Notes under the pieces: model-generated | The model's input: the letters and a program-made list of their open reading frames with translations, nothing else | Told to the model about the DNA's origin: nothing | Database searches by the model: none | Shown: piece after piece, positions 1 to 7,756 of the stretch | How positions within the stretch are numbered: the first letter of the stretch is position 1 | Layout of the letters: every line of letters begins with the position of its first letter | Made by a program: the position numbers and the translations under genes | Assembly (NCBI GenBank): GCA_903916775.1 | Contig: CAIWXY010000240.1 | Coordinates: 1 to 16,871, forward strand | Length of the DNA stretch: 16,871 nt | DNA from: an uncultured Actinomycetes bacterium | GTDB lineage: Bacteria; Actinomycetota; Actinomycetes; Nanopelagicales; Nanopelagicaceae | Direction: 5' to 3'

Positions 1-1236
1 AGCGCGACCAAGTGGAGTTGAATCTGGCTTATCTGGAGCTTCTTCAGGGGCATCGAGTAGCTCAAACAAACGTTCTGCTGATGCAACACCAGATTGGACC
101 GTATTCATGAGGCCAGCAATCTGGGCTAGCGGCATACCGAATTGGCGTGAGTATTGAATAAATGCCTGCACATCGCCGAGTGACATAGTGCCTGTCGCGA
201 CGCGATAGCCACCGAGTACTGAAATACCTACATAAATAAGGTTTGAGATGAGCTGGGTCGAAGGCTGGATGATTCCAGACATAAATTGGGCATTAAAGGA
301 AGATCCATACAATTTCTCATTAAGAAGATCGAAATCTTCGATCGCTTGTTTGCGACGGCCAAATACTTTTACCAGTGCATGACCTGTGTGCATTTCTTCA
401 ACATGGCCATTGAGTTTTCCGGTCCAATCCCATTGCGCAATAAATTGCTTCTGAGATGCCTTAGCGATGCGAACTGATGCAAACATTGATAGCGGAATTG
501 CAATGAGTGAGATCAGCGCCAAAATAGGGCTAATCCAAATCATCATTGCTAGAACCGAGACAACAGTCAGCACTGCGTTGAGAATCTGTGAGAGACCTTG
601 CTGCATCGATGTCGAGATGTTGTCTACATCGTTTGTAATTCTTGAGAGCAGATCACCACGTGACGTTGTATCGAAATAACTCAGTGGCAGACGGCCGATC
701 TTCTCTTCAGCTAGGCGGCGCAGACGAAATACAGTCTTCTGCGTAACACCAGCCATGAGATATTGCTGCAACCACAAGAAGAGTGATGAGATCGCATAGA
801 GCGCGAGAGCCAAGAAGATCCAGTGGCTAATCGCAGTGAAATCGATTCCCTTACCCGGAACAACGTTGCTCTTCTGCAATACATCCGCGAGTGTTCCTTG
901 ACCGCGTGCACGCAAACCCGCCACTGCTTGAGCTTTTGTCACACCAGCTGGGAGTTTGCGTCCTAGATAGCCATAAAAAATGTCGTTTGTGGCATGGCCA
1001 AGGATCTTCGGTCCGAAGGATCCAATAGTTACGGCAGTGCTGATAAGGACGAGAACCAAGTAAAGAGTCTTACGTTCTTCGCCGACTTCGCGCATCAGGC
1101 GCTTGAGAGAACCTTTGAAGTCCTTGGATTTTGCCGCTGGGCCACTCATTCCCATCATTGGACCGCCGCGACCGACAGCCATAGGCGGACGACCGCCAGC
1201 TGGGCGCGCTCCTGGAGTTGCGTTCGTTGTGCTCAT
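1..1236 (-). CDS. ABC exporter half-transporter, permease domain (3' part off the window)
   Basis: This is the second half of a probable heterodimeric multidrug-type ABC exporter in the inner membrane. The frame is open from ATG at 1236 to base 1, giving 412 codons. It begins with a Gly/Pro/Met-rich, probably cytosolic N-terminus, as is common in actinobacterial exporters, followed by a six-helix type IV exporter membrane domain with the coupling region 'PLSYFDTTSRGDLLSRITND'. The visible part ends in the linker after 'RLFELLDAPEEAPD', just before where the ATPase domain should begin, so the whole nucleotide-binding domain lies outside. The start codon overlaps the stop of the upstream half-transporter by one base (TAATG), which implies translational coupling. 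Because the partner carries degenerate catalytic residues, this subunit is expected to supply the catalytic Glu and switch His, but that cannot be seen here. The substrate is unknown. Confidence 0.9.
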   Translation of the reverse strand, partial: MSTTNATPGARPAGGRPPMAVGRGGPMMGMSGPAAKSKDFKGSLKRLMREVGEERKTLYLVLVLISTAVTIGSFGPKILGHATNDIFYGYLGRKLPAGVTKAQAVAGLRARGQGTLADVLQKSNVVPGKGIDFTAISHWIFLALALYAISSLFLWLQQYLMAGVTQKTVFRLRRLAEEKIGRLPLSYFDTTSRGDLLSRITNDVDNISTSMQQGLSQILNAVLTVVSVLAMMIWISPILALISLIAIPLSMFASVRIAKASQKQFIAQWDWTGKLNGHVEEMHTGHALVKVFGRRKQAIEDFDLLNEKLYGSSFNAQFMSGIIQPSTQLISNLIYVGISVLGGYRVATGTMSLGDVQAFIQYSRQFGMPLAQIAGLMNTVQSGVASAERLFELLDAPEEAPDKPDSTPLGRA

Positions 1237-2969
1237 TACGCTGCCTCCTCCGGTGATAGTTGTGACAAGACAATTTCTTGGTAGGTCGCACAACTCTTCA
1301 TGAGTTCGGCGTGCGTTCCGATTCCAACTACCGCACCTTGATCAAGAACGATGATTTGATCAGCATGCAAAATTGTGGAGACGCGTTGGGCAACCACAAT
1401 CATTGTGGTGTGACCGACTTCTGAGTGAAGTGCGGCACGCAATTTGGAATCAGTGGTGTAATCGAGTGCGCTAAATGAATCGTCAAAGATGAGAATCTGT
1501 GGCTTTTTCACCAACGCGCGTGCGATAGAAAGTCTTTGTCGTTGTCCGCCAGAGAAGTTGGTACCACCTTGGGCAACTCGCGCTTGCAAGCCATCGGTGT
1601 TTTCCTTTACAAATTCTTCGGCTTGAGCGATCTGGAGTGCGTGCCACATCTCTTCATCAGTAGCGTGTTCGCGACCGTAACGAAGATTATCCGCAATAGT
1701 TCCACCGAAGAGGAATGAGCGTTGAGGGACTAGACCGATCTCTGTCCAAATTGCTTCCAGAGATTGCTCACGCAAATCAATCCCATCAAGAAGAATCGAT
1801 CCTGCTGTGACATCAATGAATCGCGGAATGAGATTAAGAAGAGTTGATTTACCCGAACCGGTTGAGCCAATAATCGCGGTGAACTGTCCAGGTGTTGCAG
1901 TGAAGGAAACCCCCGTGAGGATTGGTTTCTCAGCGCCTGGATACCGAAACTCGACGCCCTTAAATTCGACGACTCCAGCGCGTACTGCGGGTTCTTTTGG
2001 TGTTGAGGTATCGACCACTGAAGATGGCGTATCTAGCACCTCTTGGATACGTTCGGCGCAAGCAGCTGCGCGAGGAATTTGTAGCGTCATAAATACAGCC
2101 ATCATTACTGACGAAAGAATCAGCATGATGTAGGTCAAAAATGCGGTCATGTTGCCGATTGGCAGTTTGTTCTGATCAATGAGCTTTGCACCAAACCAGA
2201 TCACTGCCACAGATGACAAGTTAAGAATCAGCGAAAGCGATGGGAACATCACTGCAAATGTACGAGTGACTCGAAGTTGAGTCTGCATCAGATCGCGAGA
2301 AGAATCTGCAAAACGGCCTTCTTCTTGGCGGGTTTTCACAAATGCACGAATGACTCGAACACCAGCAACTTGCTCGCGTAGCACCAAGTTAATGCGATCA
2401 ATTTTGACCTGCATATCGCGAAATGCGGGAACGATGCGACGAAGCAAACTGACAATCAGAAGCGCCATGATTGGAATAACGACCAGCAACAAGAGCGAGA
2501 GATGAGCATTAGAGCGAACTGCCATGAAGATTGCGCCGATACCAGTGATAGGTGCGCCGATCATCATGGTGAATCCCATAAACAAAACAAGTTGGACTTG
2601 CTGCACATCGTTGGTGTTACGAGTAATCAGAGAAGGTGCACCAAATTTATTGAGCTCGCGGGCTGAGAAACCTTCGACCGCTGTAAAGACTGCTGTACGC
2701 AGATCGCGACCAAACGCCATCGATACTTTCGCAGCCAAGAATGCCAACCAGATAGATGCGCCCATCACCAAAGCTGAAGAAGCGAGCATGATCTCGCCGA
2801 TGTGCCAGATATATCCGACATCGCCTTTTGCAACGCCATTGTTAATGAGGTCGGCGTTGAGGTTGGGAAGATAGAGCGATGCGATGGCCTGAACGAGAAG
2901 CATGAGCAAAATCAGTGCGACCTGGCCCTTGTATGGCGCGCAATATTTCTTCAAAATCTGAGTTAGCAA
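1236..2969 (-). CDS. ABC exporter half-transporter with degenerate ATPase site (TM287/BmrC-like)
   Basis: A complete 577-residue half-transporter: exporter membrane domain at about 15-310, then an ATPase domain at about 335-570. Visible motifs are Walker A GSTGSGKST (368-376), Q-loop Q416, signature NFSGGQRQR (471-479) and Walker B ILIFDD (492-497). The residue after the Walker B Asp is Asp497 instead of the catalytic Glu, and the switch-loop His is Gln528 ('VVAQRVSTI'). This pair of changes marks the degenerate half of heterodimeric exporters such as TM287/288 and BmrC/BmrD, so the protein should pair with the product of the overlapping downstream gene. The start is TTG at 2969, chosen because AGGAG lies seven bases upstream. 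It probably exports drugs or lipophilic compounds; the true substrate cannot be told. Confidence 0.93.
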   Translation of the reverse strand: MLTQILKKYCAPYKGQVALILLMLLVQAIASLYLPNLNADLINNGVAKGDVGYIWHIGEIMLASSALVMGASIWLAFLAAKVSMAFGRDLRTAVFTAVEGFSARELNKFGAPSLITRNTNDVQQVQLVLFMGFTMMIGAPITGIGAIFMAVRSNAHLSLLLLVVIPIMALLIVSLLRRIVPAFRDMQVKIDRINLVLREQVAGVRVIRAFVKTRQEEGRFADSSRDLMQTQLRVTRTFAVMFPSLSLILNLSSVAVIWFGAKLIDQNKLPIGNMTAFLTYIMLILSSVMMAVFMTLQIPRAAACAERIQEVLDTPSSVVDTSTPKEPAVRAGVVEFKGVEFRYPGAEKPILTGVSFTATPGQFTAIIGSTGSGKSTLLNLIPRFIDVTAGSILLDGIDLREQSLEAIWTEIGLVPQRSFLFGGTIADNLRYGREHATDEEMWHALQIAQAEEFVKENTDGLQARVAQGGTNFSGGQRQRLSIARALVKKPQILIFDDSFSALDYTTDSKLRAALHSEVGHTTMIVVAQRVSTILHADQIIVLDQGAVVGIGTHAELMKSCATYQEIVLSQLSPEEAA

Positions 2970-3192
2970 GCGATTACTCCTATTTATTGTGTATGCCGAG
3001 CGTACTCGCTCATCTTTAGATGGGATTTAGATCGGATCGGCCTGGGAATGGCCCTGAACATGACCCCAACTTGGGCCCCATTGAGCGTAATTGGTGGTGA
3101 AGACCACGTTTTGTATTGGTTAACGACTCTAGCCCAAGTGTTAACTCTGACTTTACAATAGAGAGACTATCCACCTAACGTCGGGAGTCAAC
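2970..3192. promoter_or_regulatory. Divergent intergenic region, exporter operon / pckG
   Basis: This 223-bp stretch separates two divergent genes and has no coding potential that I can support. It holds two GTTAAC hexamers (3119-3124 and 3140-3145) with centres 21 bp apart, about two helical turns. The second lies in a near-palindrome, AGTGTTAACTCT, that recurs upstream of the sugar permease. A possible pckG promoter is TTAACT (3141-3146), 18 bases, GACTAT (3165-3170), but the -10 match is weak. An 11-bp odd palindrome CCCAACTTGGG is at 3065-3075. No convincing exporter promoter was found. Confidence 0.55.
3128..3157 (+). promoter_or_regulatory. Shared intergenic element, copy A
   Basis: A 17-bp string, AAGTGTTAACTCTGACT (3136-3152), is identical to one at 15027-15043. 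The flanks also match (TCTAG on the left, TACA on the right) with only a couple of substitutions and one extra A in the other copy. The core AGTGTTAACTCT is palindromic at 10 of 12 positions, so it may bind a dimeric regulator. It lies between pckG and the exporter genes. Which gene it serves, and which protein binds it, are unknown. Confidence 0.5.
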
Positions 3193-5001
3193 GTGGCCTC
3201 TTCATCGTTTTTACCTAAAAATACCCCGCCAACAGCCCATAAAGAGCTGCTTGCCTGGGTCGCTCAGACCGCAGCCCTTACCAACCCCGATGAGATTTAT
3301 TGGTGCACGGGAACCGCAAGTGAGTGGGAGCGAATTACTACAGAACTTGTCGATGCAGGCACCTTCGTTCGCCTGAAGAAGAAGCCGAATTCGTTCTGGT
3401 GCGCCTCAGACCCGACCGATGTCGCTCGCGTAGAGGATCGCACTTATATCTGCTCTCGCGATGAGTCCGATGCGGGCCCAACCAATAACTGGATGGATCC
3501 AGTTGAAATGAAGTCGATCATGCAAGAGCTTTACCGTGGCAGTATGCGCGGGCGGACTATGTATGTAATCCCATTCTGCATGGGACCACTGGATGCTAAA
3601 GATCCCATGTATGGCGTACAAATTACCGATAGCCCCTATGTTGTTGCATCGATGCACATCATGGCTCGAATCGGCACACACGTACTTGAAGCGATGGGAT
3701 CTGACGCGCGATTCGTCCCGGCGCTCCATAGCGTCGGCAAGCCACTTCATGAAGGCGAAAAAGATGTTGCCTGGCCATGTAATGACACGAAGTACATTGT
3801 TCATTTCCCAGAAGAGCGAACAATTTGGTCATACGGCTCTGGCTATGGTGGAAATGCTCTGCTTGGTAAGAAATGTTATTCGCTCAGAATTGCTTCAGCG
3901 ATTGGACGCGATGAGGGCTGGATGGCCGAACACATGTTGATCCTGAAGGTAACTCCTCCTCATGGCAACCCTCATTACATCGCAGCTGCATTCCCATCTG
4001 CATGCGGCAAAACTAATCTCGCGATGCTAGATCCAACGATTGAAGGTTGGAAAGTTGAAACTATTGGCGATGACATTGCTTGGATGAGATTCGGTGATGA
4101 CGGCCGTCTCTATGCAGTTAATCCAGAGTATGGATTCTTTGGTGTAGCACCGGGCACCGGCTGGAGCACCAACGCCAATGCAATGCGAACTATCGAACAT
4201 GGTAATTCAATCTTCACCAATGTTGCACTCACAGATGATGGTGATGTTTGGTGGGAAGGAATGACGGAGCAGCCACCTGTGCACTTAACCGATTGGAAGA
4301 AGCGTTCGTGGACACCCGAATCCGGTGAACTCTCCTCGCACCCTAATTCACGATTCTGCACTCCGGCTGCGCAATGCCCGATCATCGCCCCTGAATGGGA
4401 GAGCCCTGCAGGAGTACCGATTTCAGCTATTTTCTTCGGCGGTCGCCGTAAAACAACAATCCCGCTCGTGGTGCAAGCTAACAATTGGCAGCATGGCGTC
4501 TTCATGGGTGCAACGCTCTCGTCCGAGACAACAGCTGCAGCGACTGGAGAAGTAGGAGTTGTTCGTCGCGATCCAATGGCGATGTTGCCATTTATTGGAT
4601 ATCACGTGGGCGACTATCTCAACCACTGGTTAGCGATGGGTCGCAAGAGTGATCGGATGCCACATATCTTTTATGTGAATTGGTTCCGCAGAAGTTCAAG
4701 CGGAAAATTCTTGTGGCCAGGATTTGGTGAGAACTCTCGGGTGATCAAGTGGGCGATTGAACAGGTAGAAGGTGCACAAACATCTGTTCCTACTCCAATT
4801 GGACGCACACCTGCACCAGGAGCAATTGATATCGCAGGGCTTGGACTCAGCGAAGAATCAATGCAAGAAGTTTCTGCAGTAAATATCGAGGAATGGCGTC
4901 AGGAAGTACCGCTCATCGAAGAATGGTTTGCGAAGATCGGAAGCAAATTACCGCAAGAACTTCAGGCGGAGTTTGCCAATCTTCAGGCAGCGCTTAAATA
5001 A
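3193..5001 (+). CDS. pckG: Phosphoenolpyruvate carboxykinase (GTP)
   Basis: This cytosolic enzyme interconverts oxaloacetate plus GTP and phosphoenolpyruvate plus GDP plus CO2; it is the entry step of gluconeogenesis and can also run anaplerotically. The protein has 602 residues, the usual length of the GTP-dependent family. The kinase-1 P-loop with the reactive cysteine, FPSACGKTN, is at 267-275 (Cys271). It is followed by the nucleotide/metal segment GDDIAWMRF and the conserved VNPEYGFFGVAPGTG stretch, with NWFRR near the C-terminus. The start is GTG at 3193, with GGGAG ending five bases upstream. The gene stands alone: it is divergent from the exporter genes and convergent with the EboE-like gene, with only 23 bases between the two stop codons. 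Identification is essentially certain. Confidence 0.98.
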   Translation: MASSSFLPKNTPPTAHKELLAWVAQTAALTNPDEIYWCTGTASEWERITTELVDAGTFVRLKKKPNSFWCASDPTDVARVEDRTYICSRDESDAGPTNNWMDPVEMKSIMQELYRGSMRGRTMYVIPFCMGPLDAKDPMYGVQITDSPYVVASMHIMARIGTHVLEAMGSDARFVPALHSVGKPLHEGEKDVAWPCNDTKYIVHFPEERTIWSYGSGYGGNALLGKKCYSLRIASAIGRDEGWMAEHMLILKVTPPHGNPHYIAAAFPSACGKTNLAMLDPTIEGWKVETIGDDIAWMRFGDDGRLYAVNPEYGFFGVAPGTGWSTNANAMRTIEHGNSIFTNVALTDDGDVWWEGMTEQPPVHLTDWKKRSWTPESGELSSHPNSRFCTPAAQCPIIAPEWESPAGVPISAIFFGGRRKTTIPLVVQANNWQHGVFMGATLSSETTAAATGEVGVVRRDPMAMLPFIGYHVGDYLNHWLAMGRKSDRMPHIFYVNWFRRSSSGKFLWPGFGENSRVIKWAIEQVEGAQTSVPTPIGRTPAPGAIDIAGLGLSEESMQEVSAVNIEEWRQEVPLIEEWFAKIGSKLPQELQAEFANLQAALK

Positions 5002-5024
5002 AATTCAGTAAAATTAAGTGCAGG

Positions 5025-6242
5025 TTACTTGAGCGCTGCAATCTGGCGCTCAAGTTCTCCCTTGACATATTCAAGCTCGCGAACCACATACTCTGTGATG
5101 TCACCAGTCTTGAGGTGCTCGGGTAGAACATCCCATGTGTATGTCTCAATTTCGAGGTGAGTTGAGAGCGGAGTTTTGGCGTGAACTGCCAACGCATCAT
5201 CAATTCCATTGCGGGTAGTTTGGAAGGGACCCAAATCTTTGAGGAATACAGGAACGTGGAAGTGGGTACGCCATTCACGTGGTCCTGGATCCGCCTCCCA
5301 AGCTTCAATCGCATCTTCGAGATTGAGGAAGCGGGTTAATTCCCCGTTTCGCATCTGGGTGGTCTGTGAGAGATAGATGGTGCCGGTGTATTTCTTCAGC
5401 TCGGCAACAATCTCTGGGGTCACGTTATCGACCTTGAGCGCAGCGGCCTCTTGTAGCTTAAAAATAGGGATTCCAGCTTGTGAGAGAGCATCAATATCTT
5501 CTGTGATGTTCTCGAACTCGACTGACTGATGGCAAATATCGAGAACGACGCCGAGGTAACGGCGAACCGCACCAAAGACTTCTGCCAGTGGCTGGCCAGA
5601 GTAGTGACTTACTCGCTGGGCAGCATGAAGGCTATAAATATCCTTCTTAAAATATTCAACGGTCTCTGGGATTGTCTCCAAGTAGCAATGTGGCTCGGGT
5701 TCAATTGCAAGCTTTACCCGACGCCCGGTCTTCTTTTCCAAGGTGATTAAGTGGGCGATGACTCTGTAAATGTTCTCGTTAAATGCTGTGACATATTCAG
5801 GTGAGGTTACATTTGGACGAAATGCCAACGGCGCTGTCTGAATTGTTGGCTCATCTTGCGGACGAGTGACTTCAGCCAAAATATCTGCAATGTTGGTTGT
5901 GTACTTTGTGCGTTGCTCAGTAGTCCAATCTGGCTCATAGACCTGCTCTTTGACTCGCTGCCCCTTAAATGGTCCGTAAGGAAAAGCATTGACTGTGAAA
6001 ATGTAAAGGTCGTTATCGAGTAAAAACTTTTTAAGCCATGCACGCTCTTCTGGCTTAGCGAGTAACTCTTCGACTGAAGCGTTAGCTAATCGCAGTGAAA
6101 CCCCAAACGGCGCATCAGGACTTACACGCTTTTTCACTTCTGGGACGTAAGTCTGGAGTGAACTCTTCATATCGCTCCAGGTATCACCAGGGTGGACAAG
6201 TGTTGAATATGTTAGATGGCCATAGCCATTTCCCAAATCCAT
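5025..6242 (-). CDS. EboE-family TIM-barrel protein (sugar isomerase/epimerase-like)
   Basis: A 405-residue protein of the EboE family, in the xylose-isomerase-like TIM-barrel superfamily. Family hallmarks seen are an N-terminal 'LTYSTLVHPGDTW' (10-22; EboE proteins have CTNIHPGE-like strings here), 'SPDAPFGVSLRLA' (41-53), 'VNAFPYGPFKG' (84-94) and 'VKEQVYEPDW' (97-106). Candidate metal ligands on barrel strand ends are Glu181/Glu183, Asp235/His238, His327/His329 and Glu364/Glu366. In cyanobacteria and some other bacteria, EboE belongs to the ebo cluster implicated in moving a precursor to the periplasm, but no other ebo gene is visible here. There is no signal peptide, so it should be cytosolic. 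ATG lies two bases after the stop of the M24 gene, so the two are surely co-transcribed and probably act on one pathway. The substrate is unknown. Confidence 0.85.
   Translation of the reverse strand: MDLGNGYGHLTYSTLVHPGDTWSDMKSSLQTYVPEVKKRVSPDAPFGVSLRLANASVEELLAKPEERAWLKKFLLDNDLYIFTVNAFPYGPFKGQRVKEQVYEPDWTTEQRTKYTTNIADILAEVTRPQDEPTIQTAPLAFRPNVTSPEYVTAFNENIYRVIAHLITLEKKTGRRVKLAIEPEPHCYLETIPETVEYFKKDIYSLHAAQRVSHYSGQPLAEVFGAVRRYLGVVLDICHQSVEFENITEDIDALSQAGIPIFKLQEAAALKVDNVTPEIVAELKKYTGTIYLSQTTQMRNGELTRFLNLEDAIEAWEADPGPREWRTHFHVPVFLKDLGPFQTTRNGIDDALAVHAKTPLSTHLEIETYTWDVLPEHLKTGDITEYVVRELEYVKGELERQIAALK
5028..5054. terminator. Hairpin at the convergent pckG / EboE-like ends
   Basis: A perfect 9-bp inverted repeat, CTTGAGCGC (5028-5036) and GCGCTCAAG (5046-5054), with a 9-base loop. 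It lies inside the last codons of the minus-strand EboE-like gene and 27 bases after the pckG stop, so in plus-strand RNA it forms a hairpin just after pckG. The following bases (TTCTCCCTT) are only moderately U-rich, and no U-run follows in the other direction. It could end pckG transcripts or protect their 3' end; the call is tentative. Confidence 0.4.
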
Positions 6243-6244
6243 TC

Positions 6245-7624
6245 TTACTTACCGTTTCCAATGTGATTGAAGGTATCGGTATTGAGATGTGATTGTGAAT
6301 CACGCATTGTGTTAAGCCATCCACCCGTGGTGAAGTAGCGTTGACCTGCAACCAACAACTCCTCTGCTGGGAATTTTGTGATTACTTCACAGCCAGTTGC
6401 GGTGACGACGATCTCTTCTTCAATACGCGCTGCTCCCCAACCATCCTTAGCTGGCCAGTAGGTTTCAAGTGCGAAAACCATACCTTCTTCAAGGGTTTCA
6501 GGGTGTTCGAGCGAAATCATGCGACTAAAGATTGGGCGCTCCCAAATAGAAAGTCCCACTCCGTGACCGTACTGAAGTGCGAAAGCTGCTTCCTCATTTG
6601 CGAAGCCAAACTCTTCTGCCTTAGGCCACACTTTCACGATGTCTGCAGTTGTTGCACCTGGCTTAACGAGGGCGATCGCCTTGTCCATGTATTCGCGACA
6701 AATTTTGTAAGCATCACGCTGTGCAGGAGATGCGCTACCGACTGCAAAGGTACGGTAGTAGCAGGTGCGATATCCCATATAGCTATGCAAAATATCGAAG
6801 AATGCAGGGTCGCCTGGACGAATGAGTCGATCACTAAATACATGCGGATGTGGGGAACAGCGTTCACCAGAAATTGCGTTCACGCCTTCGACATGCTCTG
6901 AACCTAAATCATACAAAGTCTTTGCTACCAGGCCAACACATTCGTTCTCTCTCACTCCAGGACGCAAGAATGAATAGAGATCTTCATATGCCTTATCAAC
7001 CATCGATGCCGCTGTTGTCAGCAATGTGAGTTCATCTTTAGTTTTGATACGTCTGGCTGCTAAAAAGATTTGTTGTCCGTCGACAACTTTGATTCCCTTA
7101 GCTTGCAATGCAAACATGATTGGTGGCTCAATGATGTCAACGCCTAGTGGTTCATTCTCTAGACCATAAATTTTGAGAACTTCGTAAATCTTCTCGGCTG
7201 TCTTTTCAGCTTGGCCTGCAGAAGGACTAATCGCTCCGCGTAGAGTTGAAATACCTGCACGTGATCCCACAAGTGGGCCTGCATCATGGTGCGGAGCATG
7301 GCCGTTTGCAGAAGCATCTGCATGCGCCTTGTCTAACCATGGAGTTTGTAGCGTGTGGTGCTTTGCAGCAGAACCGAAATCCCACAGAACAGGTTCTCCG
7401 CCGCGAGGCAAGATTGAGAAACGGATCATCTTGTCCATCGCCCAGGTTCCGATATGGGTGGAGGTCATGTAGCGAATATTGTGAAAATCGAAGGTCAGTA
7501 GAGAGCCAAGGCTTGAGTTGTTGAGCTCGGCTTTGAGACGAGCAAGGCGCTCGGTACGTAAGCGTTCAAAATCAACGCGGTTTTCCCAGTCGACGCCATT
7601 TGTTCCATATGTTGCAATCGCCAT
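6245..7624 (-). CDS. M24-family (creatinase/prolidase fold) hydrolase with atypical metal site
   Basis: A 459-residue protein with an N-terminal creatinase-like domain (about 15-190) and a C-terminal pita-bread domain (about 200-425). Canonical M24 dinuclear-metal ligands are Asp, Asp, His, Glu, Glu. Here Asp277 ('FFDILHSYMGY'), His354 ('YGHGVGL'), Glu387 ('FALETYW') and Glu402 ('ARIEEEI') are present, but the second Asp, 11 residues after the first, is Cys288 ('YRTCYYRTF'). The later His of the peptidase 'GLxxHExP' motif is Trp361 ('IWERP'). M24 relatives with altered sites are often not peptidases (creatinase, ectoine hydrolase, DddP lyase), so a C-N hydrolase or lyase acting on a small molecule is plausible. 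The ATG at 7624 has GGAG six bases upstream. It is the first gene of a two-gene unit with the EboE-like gene, downstream of a XRE-cupin regulator. The substrate is unknown. Confidence 0.88.
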   Translation of the reverse strand: MAIATYGTNGVDWENRVDFERLRTERLARLKAELNNSSLGSLLTFDFHNIRYMTSTHIGTWAMDKMIRFSILPRGGEPVLWDFGSAAKHHTLQTPWLDKAHADASANGHAPHHDAGPLVGSRAGISTLRGAISPSAGQAEKTAEKIYEVLKIYGLENEPLGVDIIEPPIMFALQAKGIKVVDGQQIFLAARRIKTKDELTLLTTAASMVDKAYEDLYSFLRPGVRENECVGLVAKTLYDLGSEHVEGVNAISGERCSPHPHVFSDRLIRPGDPAFFDILHSYMGYRTCYYRTFAVGSASPAQRDAYKICREYMDKAIALVKPGATTADIVKVWPKAEEFGFANEEAAFALQYGHGVGLSIWERPIFSRMISLEHPETLEEGMVFALETYWPAKDGWGAARIEEEIVVTATGCEVITKFPAEELLVAGQRYFTTGGWLNTMRDSQSHLNTDTFNHIGNGK

Positions 7625-7642
7625 TGCTCACTCCATTGGGCT

Positions 7643-7670
7643 AGAGAACTATTATCGGTAGATGTTCTCT
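7643..7670. promoter_or_regulatory. Candidate operator over the M24 promoter
   Basis: A perfect inverted repeat, AGAGAAC (7643-7649), 14 bases, GTTCTCT (7664-7670). The putative -10 box of the M24 promoter lies in the spacer, so a dimer bound here should block transcription. The XRE-cupin gene ends about 90 bases upstream in the same direction and is the obvious candidate for the binding protein, but that link is inference. Confidence 0.5.
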
Positions 7671-7702
7671 CTTAGTTAACACCACGCAAACAGGGGTGTC
7701 AA
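7651..7702 (-). promoter_or_regulatory. Promoter of the M24/EboE-like unit
   Basis: On the minus strand, TTAACT (7674-7679), 17 bases, GATAAT (7651-7656) is a good sigma70-like pair and predicts a leader of roughly 20-25 bases before the ATG at 7624. A second candidate, TTGACA (7697-7702), is also exactly 17 bases from the same TTAACT, which would then act as a poor -10 box; the first reading is preferred. A perfect inverted repeat surrounds the -10 box. Confidence 0.6.
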
Positions 7703-7737
7703 TGGATTTGAGCGTAAAACTGCCTATTTTGGCCTGT

Positions 7738-7753
7738 ATAACACAACTGTTAT
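7738..7753. repeat. Short perfect inverted repeat after the XRE-cupin gene
   Basis: ATAACA (7738-7743), four bases, TGTTAT (7748-7753), a few bases past the stop of the XRE-cupin gene and about 115 bases before the M24 start. No U-run follows on the minus strand, so it is a poor terminator. It could be a second protein-binding site; the stem is short and may be chance. Confidence 0.3.
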
Positions 7754-7756
7754 GAA

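Noticed and set aside
5025..6242. A complete ebo gene cluster
   Set aside because: Only an EboE-family gene is present; none of the neighbours resembles EboA, B, C, D or F.
6341..6901. Long open frame on the plus strand opposite the M24 gene
   Set aside because: It is antisense to a clear M24 protein, has no ribosome site, and its translation looks like no protein family.
6245..7624. DMSP lyase DddP (M24 fold) as identity of the M24 protein
   Set aside because: As I recall DddP, it has Asp-x-Asp and a further Asp at the metal site; here only the first Asp remains, with Ile-Leu next and Cys at the later position.
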